Origin: Diospyros lotus
Lineage: Eukaryota > Streptophyta > Magnoliopsida > Ericales > Ebenaceae
NCBI RefSeq assembly: GCF_014633365.1
Contig: NC_068341.1
Span: 21,186,339 to 21,250,338, forward strand
Reading direction: 5' to 3'
Length of the DNA stretch: 64,000 nucleotides
This document shows, in pieces, positions 1 to 11,195 of this stretch (its first letter is position 1; every line of letters starts with the position of its first letter). The translations under genes were made by a program, and so were the position numbers. The notes under the pieces were generated by a model. The model saw only the letters and a list, made by a program, of their open reading frames with translations, did no database searches and had not been told where the DNA came from.

Positions 1-300
1 TTTAGAGACAGATTTAGATACAAAAAATATCCATCTTTGAGTTAGAGAACGAATTTGAGATGGATATTTTCTATCTCTAAAATTTTTTCCTTTAGAGACG
101 GATTCAAAAATGGAAAATTTCCATCTCTGATGTCAAAGACAAGAAGTTTTCCATCTCTGGAATTTTTTTCCATCCAGAGACGGAATTTTTGTCTTTAAAA
201 TGGATTCAAAGATGGAATTGTTCCATCTTCGAAATTAGAGATGTAATATTTTTCGTCTTTGAACTCAGAGCCAGATAAACTTCCCTCTCTAATTTTTCAA
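1..300. repeat. Subterminal repeat block of a DNA transposon (CACTA-like)
   Basis: The stretch repeats short words of the form AGAGACGGA and TCCATCTCT in both orientations, separated by A/T runs. Arrays like this make up the subterminal regions of plant CACTA (En/Spm) and related elements. The window starts inside the block, so its terminus and any transposase are not visible. The family call is inference from the word pattern only. Confidence 0.45.
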
Positions 301-2117
301 TTATATTAAGGGTTTTTATTTTATAATAAAATAATCATTTTTTTTCACATCATGAAAGTATTATTATAATAGCATAATTATTATTGCCTTAATGATTTTT
401 ATTTTTTGGTAAAATGACCTTTCTTATATATATAATTCTTCTAGATTGCTGTAGGAATAATATTATAATCCAAGAATACAAATAATTAAAATAATTCTTC
501 TAGATTGTGAGGCTGCAGGGGTTCCCACGAGGGACCTTGCTTGTGCAGCTTTGGGGGTTCCATCAAGAACCCCCCGTGTGCATGTTCGTGGGAGTTTCTC
601 CAAGAACCCCTGTAGGTGCCCTATGTGTCACTATTATCAGGTGACATGTGTCCCCTGTTCAGTCCTTGTTTTGCATGCCTATAAATATGACATTTTCTTC
701 TTTAGGTAAAGGATTCCAACTTTTGCGTTCTTATCTCACTTATTATGTCTACATGCGTTCCTACTATACATCCAGCAAAATCCTTGCACTTTGCAGTTCT
801 TTCGGAGATCTTTTCTTACTGTTATTGACTTGAGCGTTGGAGAGCATACGCGTGTGAGGAATCCCCTCATGCCTTTCAACCTGGCTTTTGGGTACATATT
901 CACATGAAGAATAGGTTACGTGGAACCTCCACAGTTTAAGCTAAAGAAACCTATGCAGTTCCAAGGTGTAGAACTCTCACAATTCAAGCCAAAGAACCCT
1001 CGCAGTTCAAGCCAAAGCCTGTAGTTCAAGCGTAAGAACCCTTGAAATTCCAAGGTGTGGAACCCACACAGTTCAAGCCAAATAACCTGAATTTCACCCC
1101 TATGAGCAGTCATTCGACAGTTGTTCATCTAGTTTCGTTCGCTTTGCTGAGATCTGAGATTTTCCCAAACAACAAATTTCAATTGTTATATTTTGGCAAC
1201 AACAGAGTTAAATGTGCAATAAAAGCAATCGGAATCTCTTCTTCGTGCTTGAAGGTAATCGTTAACTATTAAGTATTTTATTTGATGTTTTTGTTATATG
1301 CATATGGCTGATATCACCATGTCATGCAAGAAATGATTATTTTCTTTGCTTCTTTATTTGGTTTTTGAAAATAGTTTTGAAAACTAGTTTGATTTCTTGC
1401 ATCTACTGCCAAGTGTTAGCACACCTTTCAATGGTATAGAGCCTCGACTCAGTGATTTTAGCCTATGCATGTGTTTGTGTAATGGTTTGCTTGTTTCAAA
1501 CATGGATGTTGTTTGATGTTTTTGCAAGATCTTTAATAACTATCAATTGGTTTGTCCAGACTATTGACTGTTCTGAGAGACCCACAAAAACAGTTGACTT
1601 TCTTCATAAAGTGTTAACATGTTTGATGTAGTGGGAGAAAAGTCGATCGATTTTGGAAATTCGTCGACAGTTTCTGTATAAATGCTAAAAACAATCGACC
1701 ATTTTGAAGACAAAGTTAGCTTTGCCGGTTGTTTTCTTTTGGTAGGTGACAGAATACAATGAGATTGTATTAGATAGCAAAACCGAAAGATATGACATGA
1801 GATGTCAATAGTTCGAAAAGTGACATACATTACATAGAGACGATTTATTTATTGTTATTGTTGTGCATTATTTTTGGTGAGATCGAATGAGTGATCATGG
1901 ACTAGATTCAATGTGATTGAATGGATGGATGAATGCTACCAGTATTTAATGTGATAAAATTTTTAATCTATTATTTCATTTTCTATGTAAGAGACATAAG
2001 TCTCCATTTTTTTTTTTTTCATTTTTAGATTCAAATGTATTGTACATTAGTTTATGTAAAATGAAGAAAAAATATCGAGTGTTAGTGTGATTGAGCATGG
2101 AGCCATCAAGAGTTAGT
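301..2117. other. Non-coding, repeat-derived stretch
   Basis: I see no gene here. 301-500 is A/T-rich. 510-640 has GGGGTTCC/GGAACCCC words facing each other. About 919-1095 is a degenerate short repeat built on 'cagttcaagccaaagaaccc', with roughly six imperfect units. 1560-1700 carries several words related to TCGACAGTTT and CGATCGAT, resembling the motif clusters seen in LTRs later in the window. It may be decayed LTR sequence, but I could not place termini or a target duplication. Confidence 0.4.
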
Positions 2118-2122
2118 GACTT

Positions 2123-2874
2123 TGTTAGGTTTGTGACTCAAAATGTATTGGGCCAGTTAAATAAATATATATATTGGGTTAGGCCATTGGTGTTAAAAGC
2201 CCAAGCCCAAGTTTGCTTTATTATTCTTTTGTATTAATCCCAGCTGTGTCCTTTGGCACACATATATATAAAGTTGCATTTGGGGGAAATCATGGTGCAG
2301 ATTATTCATGAGCAGAGGCATTCTTTAATCTTAAAACCCCAGCTTTGATTCTCTCCTTGTGGGTATCACTGTAATGGGGAGAGTTTGAGAGGTTGAGAGA
2401 TTGAGATGCTCTAGGTCACAATGTACACGAACAGAATCAAAGAATTGCGTGAGATGAAGCAATCTGGTAAGAGAATATGGTAAGAGATAACCCTAGTTTC
2501 TTGTATTGTCTTTTTCATTGTGATGTCACTGTGTTGTGCGAGAGAGGAATGCGAATGTTGTGAGTGCTGTGAATGACTTGTGTCTTTCAATGTAAGTGAT
2601 TTTTTCTGATTCTTGTAGATAGCTATGTAATCCTCTGTAATTGATTATAATCAGTTGTAAACTCATCGTATATTCTAGTGGATTGACTAGGGGCGAAACC
2701 CCTACAGTGAGTAGGATTCTTTCAAATCCGAACACGTATATCTCTTGTTCTTGGGTGCGTTGTGTTGTGGTTTTTCATTTATGTTTCGGCTTCCAATTTC
2801 ACATAGTTTTCTTGGTACCTCTCTTGGTCTAGGTCGTGTGGCTGTGTGTGATTGATTCGCAGGGTACATCAATA
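2123..2874 (+). mobile_element. Solo LTR, probably Ty1/copia type
   Basis: The 752-bp segment opens with TGTTAGGTTTGTG, a common copia LTR start. It closes with CAATA, where the expected terminal CA looks changed to TA by a transition. It is flanked by a perfect 5-bp target duplication, GACTT, at 2118-2122 and 2875-2879. A TATA-like run (acatatatataaag, about 2264-2277) suggests + strand transcription. No primer binding site or coding remnant follows, so this is read as a solo LTR left by LTR-LTR recombination. Confidence 0.6.
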
Positions 2875-2879
2875 GACTT

Positions 2880-3659
2880 GAAGGAGCAAGGCTGTTTAGA
2901 GAAAGATCAAACATATGGGATATGTTTGTGTGTGAATGTGTTTCTTAGCCTCTATTAATTAAATCTAGGGGCTTGGATTTAATTAATAAGCTAATGTCCA
3001 TGATCATCCAGTTAATTGATTTATATGCATTTGTTTTGTGATGTATGTGATACATACTAAAAACATCTTCATATGGGAAGTGAGACCTTAAAATAAAGAC
3101 CAGAAATCTTTCCAAAATTGTGTAAATTTAAATATTAAATTAAAGCGATAAATGTGATTTATTATGACCCTCCATCATCTTAGGGAATTGTTGCTCAATT
3201 GGGTGTATTCTGGACACCAAAAGACAGAAGGGTGCATTTCATAAGATTTGATTGATATACCTATCTAAAGTATGTGATGTTGTCAGTGTACCCATACGGA
3301 TATGCCCAAGAAACTATAAATATGAGGTCATAGATGTTCAAATTAGTTATTGATTGAGGCGAAGGGTAAGATTTAACTATGTCATTGGTTAAAGAAACTA
3401 CAAATGTCAGGATTTGGTGGTACATGGCTCGAAGATCAAACCTCACATGAGATGTGGAATGCAAGAATTGTTTGCTCGAGTATTTGGGTATTCCAAGAAA
3501 CTACAAATGTAAGGGGCATTCATGTAGGAGAGAATTTGATCACCCACTACGAGTCCTAGCGGATTCGTGTTCACCACTTGGAAAATGTAGGATTCAAAAA
3601 GTCTAGTTGGAGAAGCCATTTGGTTTAACACAGAAATTGAATGGTTAAGCAAGGTAAAA
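2880..3659. other. Non-coding stretch with a degenerate repeat
   Basis: I see no gene here. The phrase 'aagaaactacaaatgt' recurs with changes near 3308, 3393 and 3493, about 90-100 bp apart, suggesting an old tandem repeat. The rest is unremarkable A/T-rich DNA. Confidence 0.35.
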
Positions 3660-3766
3660 TCATCTCGAGGGGTTGCTCCCTGTAGCCCTCAAGATCTTTT
3701 ATTTTGTGCTCGAGACAGTTGCGTTCCGCTTGAAAATGCATACCTTCCTTAATCTAGTGTTATTGA
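3660..3766 (-). pseudogene. Split-off C-terminal fragment of gypsy-type transposon gene
   Basis: Read on the minus strand, this encodes a charged, coiled-coil-like stretch (for example FQAERNCLEHKIKDLEGYR). It continues the frame of the decayed gene on the far side of the copia insertion (13138-14961), apart from stops at the joint. Removing the copia element and one ATTGA copy would bring the two parts together. No function is claimed beyond being the tail of a plant gypsy-type transposon protein. Confidence 0.4.
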
Positions 3767-5762
3767 TGAAAGTAAAGCAAGATCACTACGGGGCAAGCAA
3801 CGTAGTTCAAAAATTTTGAACCTTACCCCGATCCCGGCGATTGGATCAATATCGAAATCAAATCATTCACAAACAAATAAATAAATCTAACCTTTAGATT
3901 ATTGAGTCGTTCACGAATTTGAGCCGTCCAAGCGTCCGGCCTCTAACTCGTGATACGCGGCACGCGTCAGTTGGCAAGGAGAGCGGAATGAGAGTGCTAG
4001 CTCCTTCTCCTTTGCGTGGCTTGTGTATGGACGGAAAAAGAACGCTCTCGTTTCGTATTAATGCCAAAAGAAACGGGAAGAGTAAACGGCAATACGTTTT
4101 TCAACTCTTAAAAAATGACACCAAAAATCACTTAATTTTGGACAACCCATAAAGGGATATTTATAGTGAAATATTCTAGGGTTTCTAAAACCCATTAATT
4201 GGGCTAGCCCATTAATTCTAATTTAATTAGAATTTTAAGTGGGCTTATTCTAGTCCAACTAGAAATATAATTAAATGGCTCAAATCCTTTTATAGGTTTA
4301 AATAAAATATTTTGGCCCAAATCTAATTCAAGCCCAAATATAATATTTAATATTTAACCCAAATCTAATTTGGTCCAAATATAATATTTAATATTTGGCC
4401 CAAATCTAATTTAGTCCAAATATAATATTTATTTTAATATTTAGCCCAAATCTAATTTAGTCCAAATATAATATTTAATTTAATATTTGACCCAAATCTA
4501 ATTTAGTCCAAATATCAACTTAAGCCCAAAAATATTTTATTTCCTATTTGCCACTCCAACAAATAGAAAATTATTAAATTAGAAACTCCTTCCTAATTTA
4601 ATCAATTGACATTCTTAGAAAACTCTTTCTATTATAACGACTCCTCGTCATATCGACGTCATTACGTCTATCTGTTCTTTTTTCATGAGAACCTACGACG
4701 GCACAACTTATTGCCGAAGTGTCCCACTTAATTATACGTCCACTCTCCTGGTTTAAGCCAGGGACCGTGCCTATTGCGTATGACTCATTAGGCTTCCGAA
4801 TATGTTGGCAATGTGTCGGTACAAACACATAAGACAAGATTGGCCTCTACCAAGGCATCATGCCTACCCAATTATTCAAAAAGATTCATAATTCGCAAAT
4901 AACCTTTCACAAGCATGGTTACCGTGTAATTCAATCCTCTCGTGAATGTATCTTATGTGATTTCATGTATGGCGATGTGTTGCTTGATAACGATCACATG
5001 AGTTTTCTTCGGTCTTCTAGATATCTTCACTTAATAGAAAGTAAATCAATAACTCCTTATTGATCTCTTTTACCATGGTCATGGATTTAAAGTGAATATC
5101 CACCGAAGGCGCCTTAGATACATCATCCTCTATCAAGAAATAGACGAGTCTCATCTTAGTTATACACCCATCTCCATAAGTCTCACGACATACCCAACGA
5201 TCGCCCACGTGCAGCCTTTGTCTAGTCCCATCGAAACGATGTCAAAGCATACCGGTCTTCTTATGAGATGACCGTGACAACCTTAGATCCAAGGATTAGT
5301 TACACTCATCTCGTATGAGAATACCATCAACATATAACCAAAATGGATTCTCGTGGCGAGTCATGTCTAGTGACACGTTCTCCAACATTGGTCACCTATG
5401 TACTTGTCTAGGCATCCCCATGCATATGGGTGTGAGACCCCCATTGCTATCACATAGCAAAAACATAGCACATACAAGTCTTACCGCAATTGTCAATGTT
5501 CATTCTTGACATTGCTACAACTTGGGACGTTTAATGATGTCTAGAAACTGTGATGCATTATCTCACATCTTTATAGATTAATCACAGTATACATCATATG
5601 GACTTCTATCTAGTTTCATTTGGTTATTACAACAATAACAAGAAACCAATAGAATGACTTCTTGTAAATTTGAACAACTCTTTATTCAAATAATAAACAT
5701 GATTACAATTGTCAGTGTACAACATATCCAATTTGATTGGGTCTAGAGCACCTACACTAACA
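3767..5762 (-). repeat. 3' LTR of the copia element
   Basis: This 1996-bp LTR matches 11196-13132 along its length. A TATAAATA promoter on the minus strand lies at about 4158-4165. It holds five units of a 41-46-bp internal minisatellite (starts at 4316, 4358, 4399, 4445 and 4491), each containing CCCAAATCTAAT and AATATAATATTT. The other LTR holds only four, which accounts for most of the 59-bp length difference. Confidence 0.9.
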
Positions 5763-5773
5763 TTCTCCCACTT
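5763..5773 (-). other. Polypurine tract of the copia element
   Basis: On the minus strand this reads AAGTGGGAGAA directly before the LTR, the usual copia plus-strand priming site. Confidence 0.8.
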
Positions 5774-5926
5774 GCACTAGAGCCAATCACTCATGTATCT
5801 TATACCTGATGCTCGAACATGACTTTCATGTTTCTCCTAGGATAGAGCTTTAGTCAAGGGATCTACGACGTTGTCATCCGTCGACACTTTCTCTATATAT
5901 GTCACTTCAGCTGATAATCTCCATTA

Positions 5927-7301
5927 TCATATGGTGATGTCGTAGTACAAATTTGATCCGTTGATGAGATCGTGGTTCCAGCGCTTATGCGATGGCTCCA
6001 TTGTTGTCCCAATAACTATTATTAGATCAACAATGCTGGACACCACTTTAAGTTCATCAGTGAACTTACAGATCCATACAACCTCCTTAGCTTCTTCGAA
6101 GGTTGTTATGTATTCGACTTCAGTTGTTGAATCTGCCACTATCTCTTGTTGGAACTCTTCCAACTCATGGCCCAGCCATATAGGCAGAATATGAATTTCG
6201 ACTACACGTGATTTATAATCATCATGGTCGAATTGGAAACTGGCATCCATGAACCCCTTCATGGTATGCTCTCATTCTCCATATGGCAAAAAACATCTCT
6301 TTAGTACTTCACAAGTACTTAAGAATGTTTTTCACAGCAATCTAGTGTTTCTCACCTAGATCAGCTTGATATCTACTACATATGCTCAAAGTATATGAGA
6401 TATCAGGCCTCGTACATAACATGACATACATGATCGAGCTAATAGCCAAGGCATATGGTGCTCGACTCATCCTATCTCTCTCATCTTGTCTTCGAACACG
6501 TAGCCTTGGAGATATGTATTCCATGTGACATGGGAAGACTTCTCCTCCTAGAATCTTCCATGCTAAACCTCTTTAGCACCCTGTCAATGTACGTGCTATG
6601 GGAGAGTGCTAGCAACCTCCTGGATCTATCTCTATAGATCGTTATTCCCAGAATATAGGCCGCTTCTCCCAAATCCTTCATGGAGAAAATATTTTGAAAG
6701 CCATATTTTAACTAATTGCATCATGGGAACACCATTCCCTATGAGCAATATATTGTCCACATATAGGACTAAAAGGACCACCATGCTCCTACTAACCTTC
6801 TTGTAAACACAAGGATCAACTTTCCTTTTGTGAAAAATCAAACTTTTTGATCTTTTCATCAAAACATTGATTCTAACTCCGAGATGCTTGCCTTAGTCCA
6901 CAAATGGACCTTTACAAGTTGCAAATCTTATTTGCATGTTTATGAGTAACAAAACTGTCAGGCTGTGTCATATACACATCCTCGACCAAGTTTCCTTCAA
7001 GGAAAGCTGTTTTGTCATCCATCTGTCATAACCCAGAGTCAATGTCAGACATTGTCTCATCATAGGTAGTAGGTTCATCGTTCTCAGCTAGAAGCACATC
7101 TCCATGTGCCGAGGTGAGAAATCCATATCTCTCTGGCTCGCGACGAACCCTCATCGACTTACGAGGTTCTTGTGTAGAAGGTTGGGGAGTTGACACAACT
7201 TCTTGTGTCTGATCTTTCTCAGGTTCCTGGAGGGGAGTATTTGTTTGTGGTTCGCCTCGAATCTTATTCGAGCTTAACATTCCTCCCACTAGCCATAGCA
7301 T
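5927..7301 (-). pseudogene. Copia reverse transcriptase and RNase H remnants
   Basis: Several minus-strand frames carry recognisable pieces. 7301-7026 is the integrase-RT linker, with PRKSMRVRREPERYGF. 6862-6632 is the RT palm, with VDPCVYKK and LYVDNILLIGN. 6681-6481 has YILGITIYRDRSRR and YIDRVLKRFSMED. 6524-6342 has MYVMLCTRPDISY. 6262-5927 is an RNase H fragment with DSTTEVEYI. In the palm the second Asp of the YVDD active site has changed to Asn. At least four frameshifts separate the pieces. The family assignment is firm; none of it can make active enzyme. Confidence 0.85.
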
Positions 7302-7504
7302 CTAAGAATTCCTTCTCAAGGAATACCACATGCTTGGCAACAAAACACCTTTTGTTCATATGGGTGGTAAAAGTAATATCCATTTGGATATCCAACAAAC
7401 AAACATCTCATTGATTTGGGTTTTAACTTATTATTGTCAACACGCTTGACATAAGCTTCTCAACCCCAAATCTTAAGGAAATATAGATTTAGCTTCTTTC
7501 ATTT

Positions 7505-7978
7505 TCATATCTCATATGGAGTCTGAGTAACTAACTTACTTGGAACCCTGTTCAAAACAAAGATCGTGGTGAGGAGTGTGTATTCCCAAAATGAAATAGG
7601 GAGTTTAGTGCGACTCATTATGGACCAGACCATATCTAACAAGGTCTTATCCCTCCTTTCAGACACACCATTCATCTTTGGTGTTCCAGGTGGAGTCCAT
7701 TGTGAGAGAATCCCATTCTGCTTCAAATGATCTAGAAACTCACTGTTCAGGTATTCACCACCTCGATCTAATCGAAGTACTTTGATACTTTTCTCAATTT
7801 GTTTCTCTACTTCAAATCTGAATTCTTTGAACTTTTCAAAAGTCTCAGATTTGTGTCTCATAAGATACACATAAGCAAAACATGATCTATCATCAGTAAA
7901 GGTTATGAAGTAGACATATCCACCTCTAGCTTGGGTGGATATGGGTCCACACACATCAATGTGCACAAACCCTAGCAC
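7505..7978 (-). pseudogene. Copia integrase core, still open over 157 residues
   Basis: This minus-strand frame encodes the rve-type integrase core. HIDVCGP supplies the first catalytic Asp, TDDRSCFAYVY the second, and GVSERRDKTLLDMVWSIM the Glu. The end is NRVPSKLVTQTPYEI, normal for plant copia integrase. A GAG-pre-integrase zinc region lies just upstream (about 8000-8150) but is broken. It is the best preserved part of the element. It is isolated from the other domains by stops, so no polyprotein is possible. Confidence 0.85.
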
Positions 7979-8175
7979 TTATGTAGTCTCCATTTACTTT
8001 AAAAAGAGACTTAGTCATCTTGCCAAGTAAACAAGATTCGCAAACACCATATGATTCATAATCAAATGTGTTAATTTATCCATCTTTATGCAAGTTGGAT
8101 ATGCAAGTCTCATTTATATGGCTAATACGACAATGCCATAAAGAAGTGCGATTTAGATCACCTGATTTAAGTCGC

Positions 8176-9500
8176 TTAATATTTTGTTATTGATAGGAGT
8201 ATCAACATCAAGGACATACAAACTGTTACGTACTGTTGTTTTACCATAAAACAACTTATTTTTATCAAACGAACAACTATTGTCCTTAAATAAAAATGAA
8301 TATCCATCATTGTCAAACAAAAATTAGAAATTATATTCTTAGTCAAACTAGGATTGTAATAACAGTTATGCAATTCCAATACAAGCCCTGTGGGCAATGT
8401 CAATAAATAGGTCCTTACAATTAATGAAACAACTTTTGATCCATTTACCACTTGTAGGTACACTTCTCCTATTATTAATCTCCTCGTACTCCTAAGCCCA
8501 TACACAAAAGTATAAATATGAGCATTAGATCCAGTATCTAATACTCATGTGGACTGATTAGAAGTAGATAGATTAATTCCAATAACATAAATACCTGAAT
8601 TGCCCTGAGTAGAACTCTTCTTACTCTACACTTCCCGATTTATCATAGTGGAGATAAATCGCATCCTCTTTACCCTTTAGGTTTTAGTCTTTTGGACACT
8701 TCTAGATTGCGCTATGGAAGAACTCTTCTTCCTTTTGGCTTTCTTACTCTTGGGCTTGCCCTTGTGTGCCTTGGGCCCTTCAACTAAGAGAACACTTCCC
8801 TTGGCCTATAATCAATTTTAGGCTCGATCTCCCTAAGTATGGATAACCACTCTCCAAGAGTCATTTCCATAACTGTTAGGGAGGGACTGTAACACCAAAT
8901 CTAGGGCAGGTTTCGGCATTCATACCCAAGTTTAGCTCTAGCAACCTATTGATAAAACGTATCATCTCCATGACATGCTTCTCAATAGATGATCTTTGGG
9001 CCTAGCCATGATCTCATAGGCATCATAACTCTTATGTTGCGACCTATGTTTCGGGGTCATAGCAGTCAAGACGATATACCAAGCGATGATCATATCACCC
9101 TTGTGCATCGCCCAGGCCTAATGTGCTACTATTTCCTTAATTGGATGCTTCATAAGAAGAGATATCTTTATCGCATAGAGAATCTTTATCATGTGTGAGA
9201 ACTATTCTCAAGATGATCTCCCAATCATAGAAATTAGTCCCGTTGAAGGTATTATTGCCCTCGAGTATCGATCTTATCGATATGTTTCCAGACATTCTGG
9301 ATCAACAACTGAATAGAGATATTATTATAATCATATTGAATTACGAAATCATAAATTGCAAGAAGTAACATTTTATGATTGCTCCCACTATTTTCTACGA
9401 GTTTGCCACCCTCAAGACATAACTCAAAAAATCCCGTTGGAAGATTTCCTAGCGGGCTAGGATCCCATCTCCCCTCGCACAACCTTGAGTGACTCAACAA
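8176..9500 (-). pseudogene. Copia gag and protease remnants
   Basis: About 8545-8176 holds the protease: LDTGSNAHIYTFVYGLRS carries the DTG active-site word, followed by the GLVLELHNCYYNPSLTKNII segment usual before the GAG-pre-integrase domain. About 8700-8820 encodes a Lys-rich tract where the gag zinc knuckle would sit, without a clean CCHC motif. About 9240-9100 holds gag words such as NFYDWEIILRIVLTHDK. 9500-9252 stays open but is not clearly recognisable. Stops interrupt all frames. Confidence 0.7.
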
Positions 9501-10600
9501 ATTGTGCTAGGATTGATTAGGTAGGTACTTGCTACTAATTGCATCTCCATGCAACTCCTAGATTCATTAGGTTGACAACTCCTTGTCAAGCACATCTTAT
9601 GTGACTCCCAATCTTTGCCTCTATACTCAGTAAGGCCTTGAGTGACTCAACAGACCCCACCTTTCTAGTTAAGTCTAACCCATCATTCAGGGACATCTCA
9701 TGGCCCATGAAGCATAGGAATCATAGGTGACACATGACCTTGAGTGACTCAACAAATCAAGTGCCAGCTAGAAACCTAATGCTTTATAATGATGGAAGGC
9801 AAGTTAGCTTAATATTTATGAGGGATTTATTATTTATTTATTTAGATCTCATCACATGCAATTAATCAAATTAATAATGCATAATTAACGACTAAAATCG
9901 GTGTATGGTATGGATAACTACGGCTAGCCCCTCGAGCCATAGAAGGGAAGCTAGTGGGTCAAACCTAGGTAAAGAATCACAACTTGTTTCTCAAGCACAT
10001 TCTTCAAGCCTTCGTTGGTCTTCGAATCTTGTCTTCAATTTGGATCAATCTCTTGCTCTTCATACAAACTACAACTATCACTACTCTATTCTATTCTCCA
10101 TACATTACATAGAATCAGAAATCCCGAGTTACATTCGGGGGGAGTGAGATGAGAAGGGAATGTACATCAGAGTATAAGAGAGGCAGGACACGCAGGCCCT
10201 ATTTCAAAACCAAATTTACAAGCATTCATTCCCAACATAAAATAAATGGTCGACTCGATCCATACCATACACCCATGCAATAAATCTAATTGATTCATTC
10301 ATAATTATGTTAATTAATTATCGCATCTATTTCAATCTTAATGAAACGCTGTCAATAAATTGAAAATTTGTATAATTTTGGAAAAAATAAAATTGTTTTA
10401 ATTGTGTTGGGCTTGGGCTCCATCTATTAGTCTAACTAACAAGGCTCAACAAGCCTTGGATCAACCAATGTATGTCAAACATATACTAGCAGCCCAATAA
10501 TTAAAAATAATCCAATTAACGGCCCTGGCCCAATTTTAATCACGACCCATAAGTGTCATACACTCATGGATCGGATAAAAAATAGTAAAAATAGCCAAAC
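9501..10600. other. Copia untranslated leader and decayed gag start
   Basis: This is internal copia sequence with no readable domain. 'ccttgagtgactcaacaaa' recurs (about 9480, 9640 and 9750). The stretch is probably the 5' leader and the start of gag, heavily mutated. Confidence 0.5.
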
Positions 10601-11100
10601 AATTTGACCGGGCCCTACCAAAGGGAATGGAACGCACTGGGCCACCGAAGGGTCAGACCGGGTGCTTCACGTGGACCCTGGGGAAGGGTTAAATCAAAGC
10701 CCGAGGGAGCGGGAGGGGCCGGGAGGTGGCTGGGCAGCATGTCACACATACTGCCAGCCCAAAAAGGGCCAATGACCGCGGCTGGCGGGCATGGGCCACG
10801 GCTGGGGCGCGTATGGGCTGCGCCTGGGCACGCGCAAGGGCCGTTGGGGGGGCGAGCATGGGCCACTAGGCCGCGCGGGGAGCGCAAGGGCCGCGCAGGT
10901 CGCACCCTCAGGCCGCAGGCCGCGCCCGCATTCGGCCTGGCAGAGCCCCAGCGCAAGCGACCGCGCCTGGCCAGGCCCCGCTTGGCCGCGTCTTTCGACG
11001 CCGCGGTGCATCCGTATGCACCCCGAACCCCGTTTCGCCCTTTTTCGTCTCATACACGATCTTTTGCCCTTCACCTAAAAACGTTTTGCAATCCGAAAAT
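10601..11100. other. GC-rich island in the copia 5' leader
   Basis: Roughly 500 bp dominated by GGCCGCGC- and GGGCC-like words lie between the primer binding site and gag in an otherwise A/T-rich element. Long open frames occur on both strands only because stop codons are rare in such DNA. None resembles a known protein. Confidence 0.6.
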
Positions 11101-11181
11101 ACAAACGCAACAATTAATTAATTATTTCACAAATAACAACATAACCGATCCGCACGTAAGGAATTGAAATGTTTCGACGAT

Positions 11182-11194
11182 GGCTCTGATACCA
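11182..11194 (-). other. Primer binding site (initiator tRNA-Met)
   Basis: On the minus strand this reads TGGTATCAGAGCC, the standard plant copia site complementary to the 3' end of initiator tRNA-Met. It lies one base inside the 5' LTR. Confidence 0.92.
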
Positions 11195-11195
11195 T

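Noticed and set aside
3919..4152. 77-codon frame repeated at 11348-11581
   Set aside because: The repetition is explained by the two LTRs of the copia element; the frame is LTR sequence without protein-like features.
10604..11167. Long open frames on both strands (up to 187 codons)
   Set aside because: They lie in GC-rich DNA where stops are rare, overlap one another on both strands, have no recognisable domain, and sit in the leader of a copia element.
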